A stretch of 64,000 nucleotides of DNA. It comes from Spinellus fusiger (taxonomy: Eukaryota > Mucoromycota > Mucoromycetes > Mucorales > Phycomycetaceae). The translations under genes and the position numbers were made by a program. The stretch spans positions 112,869-176,868 of the forward strand of contig JALLLS010000073.1 in NCBI GenBank assembly GCA_025094145.1. The letters are read 5' to 3'. The notes beneath the pieces are model-generated. The model did not search any database. It saw only the letters and a list, made by a program, of their open reading frames with translations, and was not told the origin of the DNA. Below are positions 60,431 through 64,000 of the stretch, piece after piece; position 1 is the stretch's first letter, and every line of letters begins with the position of its first letter.

Positions 60431-62139
60431 CTAATTAAGCATTCTCTGCAAGTCTTGGGTTTCTCCCTTCAATTGCTCTTCTGTCCAAATAGGAGTCACA
60501 CCAGGCATGTCTGGCACACCCACACCCGCACACCCACCCTCTGCCTTCCAATCCTCCACTCGCTTCAGTCCGTACCGGTGCCAGATGCTCTCGAGGGAAT
60601 GTACCAAATGCTCCATCATAGCAGGGGTATGGCCTGGTGTAGGTGTAATGCGAAGACGCTCGTGACCCACAGGCACAGTAGGATAGTTGATGCTCTGGAC
60701 ATAGATGGAGTGCTCGGCCAGCAACTCATCCGAGGCCATTTTAGCCACTGCAGCATCCCCCACCAGAACAGGGACAATGTGAGAAGGATTGGGGACCACA
60801 GGAATATCCAGTGCCCCCAGACGCCCCTTGAGTGCACGGGTGTTGCGTTGCTGCAGCTGTCTCTCAGCAGAAGAGCTCTTGAGATGTCGAATGGACTCGA
60901 GCGCACCCGAAATCACCACAGGAGGAAGTGAGGTCGTGAAGATAAACCCAGGACCGTACGAACGCACCATGTCCACAAACGCAGCCGAGCCAGCAATGTA
61001 GCCTCCCACAACACCATAGGCCTTTCCTAGGGTGCCTGTGATGATGTCAATGTCATCAAGGACACCGCCATTGCCCATGGTAGGTGTTGTTTGGTTCAGC
61101 TCAAAATCAAGGTGCTCTGCCACACCAGCGCCTCGGGGACCGTACATTCCTACTGCATGGACCTCATCGAGAAAGGTGATGGCGTTGTATTTCTTGGCCA
61201 GAGCCACAATCGATCGAATGGGCGCCACAGAGCCACACATGGAATAGACGGACTCAAAGGCAATAATTTTGGGGACAGAGGGATTGACAGACTGCAGGAG
61301 TTGTTCCAGGTGCGCCATGTCGTTGTGGCGAAACACCTTTTTCTGAGCACCCGAGTGACGCATGCCTTGGATCATGGACGCATGGTTCAAGGCGTCAGAG
61401 AAGATGACACAGTTTGGCAGTCGACTTCCCAAGACAGACAGGGTATCGTCATTGGCTACGTAGCAAGAAGAAAAGACCAGAGCGTTTTCCTTGTGATGAA
61501 GGTCGGCTAGTTCTGATTCCAATGTCAGATGAAGGTCTGTGTTGCCGGCGATGTTACGAGTGCCCCCTGCACCAGCACCATAGCGATCCAATGTACGCCT
61601 AGAGTGGTAGTGGTGGTAGTGGTAGTTATATTAGCAATTATAGTAGTTGTAGTAGCAATCATTATCATTATCATAAAATAGTAGAAATAGAAATAGAAAG
61701 GTCAGTACAGGCCATACACAAACAAAACAAAACCCCTTCTTGAAACTCACTTCATGGCCTCGGACAGAATAGGACTTCTTCCCATGCCAAGATAGTCATT
61801 GGCACACCACACAGTCACCTCATCCTCACTACGGGCTGTATGGGCACGAGGGAACTTTTGTGCCAGTCGGTTAATATTGTTAAAGTAGCGATAACTTTTG
61901 TCAGAGTGCTTCTTTTCGAGTTGTTCATTATAAAAGGCCTCATAGTCAAACTTCTTTTCAGTGCAGGTAGATTGATGACGCTTCTGAATAGCCTGTCCCA
62001 TCACAGGACATCTCTTTGCCTGGGTCAGCAACATGGACTGAGTGGCGTGGGCAGGAGTGGCCAGAGTTCTTAGACTAGAAGCAGAAGAAGCATGCAGAAA
62101 TGGGCACGTCTTTTTGGCGTGAAGAAGAATAGATTCCAT
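60431..62139 (-). CDS. HEM1: 5-aminolevulinate synthase (2 exons)
   Basis: This enzyme condenses glycine and succinyl-CoA in the mitochondrial matrix, the committed step of haem synthesis. Exons 62139-61751 and 61598-60431 are GT-AG and in phase and give 518 residues. The N-terminal 60 or so residues are a presequence with two Cys-Pro haem-regulatory motifs (KKTCPFL at Cys12 and KRCPVMG at Cys44). The core shows [32 protein letters not shown] and [32 protein letters not shown] follows, then the PLP lysine Lys322 in [10 protein letters not shown], and IFTTSLPP. The C-terminal lobe ([24 protein letters not shown]) is complete. The intron follows codon 129 near the end of the N-terminal lobe. 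Confidence 0.95.
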
Positions 62140-62226
62140 CAGAGTAGGGGGGAGGAGAAAAGTAAAGAAATAAAGAATAGAAAAGAAAGAGTGAAAAAAA
62201 AAGCAATATTCTTTATTTCTTATTTC

Positions 62227-62269
<43 letters not shown>

Positions 62270-64000
62270 TTTTAAAAAAAAAGGCAGACTAATAAAAAGT
62301 AAAATCCAACCTGTGGATAATAAAGAGAATTAAGAAAAAGTGACTTGTTTAGAAAAATAGTGTTGACTCATCCCTCTGGGTTTTTCACTCCTTTTCCTAT
62401 CGGGCTATCAGTTGTAGACTATTTCCTTGTGTTTCTATTGGCCAGCGAGGATTCATGTCGAGTTGTTTTCCTTATGAGTTTACTCTGTTGACCATACAGA
62501 AGAGACGGGGCTTATGAGGGTAGTTGGAGAGACGCTCCTCTGAAGTAGTGCAGTAGTGAGGTGGTTGCCTACTCAACGATAATAGGAGGACAAACACCCT
62601 GGCAACCGATTCATCCAATGACTCTGTTATGGACTAGAGTGGTTGTCCTAGCAACTTCATTCATTCAGTATAAGGTTTACAGGGACACATTACTGTGAAT
62701 TATTCAATGTTCTCATTGGCCAGACAGTATCAGCATGTGTCAGCAGAGATACGAATCCCATTCAAGGCACTTAGGGAGGAAGGAGTGGGGATTTGCCATT
62801 GGTAGAAAAACCCCCCCTCTCCACCATGAAAAACAGTCCATAGTAAAACAGAGAAGAAAAAAAACACAGAAAAGACACAGAAAATAGCTGAGATTGCCCT
62901 CTGTCTTGTTCTTTGGATCATTCCTTCAAGAAGGCTGTTTTTGCAATGTGAATGCCACTCTTCAACAGGCTATGATAGCACTCATTAGGTGTCAAAAGAA
63001 ACAAATCAGCTCATTTACTCACTGAGACTCAATTGCAATAAAGTGAGTGTGCAAATATAAAGTGTGTTCTCTTTTCATATCATGACTTTTTCATGGGCAA
63101 AGCAAACAAAAAGATAATCCATTAGCCCACGATGAATAGATCGGTAGGTAAGTGGGATTGTTTCCTTAGCAACGCCTTGAGAGTCAAGATGGGCTAGAGT
63201 AAGAAAATAAAAAGTCATAAGGTGGACCATGCACAGGCATAAATAATAAATGCGCTTTTGGCTCTTGGGTTGCTAGGTTACTTGTGTTCCTCCGTATGTT
63301 TTATCTTTTTTCTTTCTTTTTTTTTCCTTCTATGCTTTTTGTATTGATAAACCTTTTTTCCTTCTCTTATGAATGATTCGTGGATAAACAATAAACAAAA
63401 GATGAAGGAGCTTGAATTTATATTATAGGACGTTGATTGCATAGCATATTGATTCAGTGAGTGGATGGATAGGAAGAAGAGACAAGGCCATAGCAACACG
63501 AAACAAGTCGTTTGGTTTGTACTGTGTAAGCTAATGTCCATTTATTAATAGTAATTAATAGTAATAGTAATAGTAATAGTAGTAAAAGAAGAAATACAGT
63601 TTCATTCTTTATAAAGTAACACCTTTTACAATAACAATAAAAGACAGCGGTTATTGATCCAAGGGTATTTCAATAGGGTACACTTATTACCGAGAAATAA
63701 ATAACTGTAAATCATTCAGCCACAACATAATAAGTAAATAAATAGATAATAAAGACCTCTTCTGATCCCCATAGAGAAAGACCAATGCTGATACATGTGT
63801 TCATACGTGCACTGCCCCAATGTATGGAGATTCTCTCTTATGAAGGAGGCTGTGTGGACATTTCCATTGTGGTTGCTTACTGCATTGACTTTATATCCAC
63901 ACACATTTCTACGCTTACAAACCATACATTTGAGTAACATTAACAAAGAAACTAGCATGCATTCTAGTGCTCCACTACATCACACCACCGCCTATTCACA
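62140..64000. promoter_or_regulatory. HEM1 upstream region and flank with X-box-like sites
   Basis: No gene is seen to the window end. Features are a (TTTA)n tract at 62219-62270, CCAAT/ATTGG motifs (for example near 62440 and 62715), and several imperfect RFX X-box-like palindromes: GTTGCCTACTCAAC at 62564-62577, GTTGTCCTAGCAAC at 62642-62655, GTTTCCTTAGCAAC at 63160-63173, and GTTGCTAGGTTAC at 63269-63281. A (TAGTAA)n tract lies near 63546-63585. No promoter element was tested. Confidence 0.4.
62219..62270. repeat. (TTTA)n microsatellite
   Basis: About eleven TTTA units, 80-130 bases upstream of the HEM1 start, on the side of its promoter. It is flanked by T- and A-runs. Confidence 0.9.

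Overview
The window reads as nuclear DNA of an early-diverging filamentous fungus, most likely Mucoromycota (Mucorales-like). It is AT-rich, its genes carry many short introns (mostly about 35 to 130 bases) with GTAAGT-type donors, it is full of microsatellites, and it carries Tc1/mariner-like, LINE and Fanzor/TnpB-like remnants. A CSL-family transcription factor (absent from budding yeasts) and GDP-mannose 4,6-dehydratase (fucose is typical of mucoralean glycans) fit this. The organism assignment is inference; no rRNA or organelle marker is present. Exon models were built by hand from splice sites and checked by reading-phase continuity. They are predictions without transcript support.

Layout. 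0.5-5.3 kb: a Syn8-type SNARE (+) faces a CSL transcription factor (-). 5.4-16.2 kb: a gene-poor, AT-rich stretch holding a decayed TIR element, an orphan ORF and a dead Tc1-like transposase. 16.5-28.7 kb: BLOC1S1, an unknown protein, the Arp2/3 activator Ldb17/Dip1, a DCN1-like cullin neddylation factor, a small membrane protein and COX10. 29.2-33.4 kb: a transposon nest with a 5'-truncated LINE (15-base target duplication), a broken mariner-like transposase, a LINE reverse-transcriptase fragment and a 0.7-kb mariner deletion derivative. 36.7-45.2 kb: GDP-mannose 4,6-dehydratase, TFIIB, a GH35 beta-galactosidase and a GPI-type cell-wall protein. 46.0-48.4 kb: a 2.4-kb TIR element with a decayed Fanzor/TnpB-like gene. 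48.7-51.7 kb: a PPxY plus SPRY protein and a single-pass surface protein. 51.7-57 kb: mostly empty. 57-62.1 kb: a GPATCH1-like splicing factor and 5-aminolevulinate synthase, followed by a gene-free flank with X-box-like sites.

No operon logic applies. The genes are housekeeping: haem synthesis (ALAS) and haem A synthesis (COX10), endolysosomal traffic (Syn8, BLOC1S1, SPRY adaptor), actin, transcription and splicing, and wall glycans (GMD, GH35, GPI protein). The most unusual element is the Fanzor-like relic at 46.0-48.4 kb, with its shortened sister copy at 9.3-10.7 kb.
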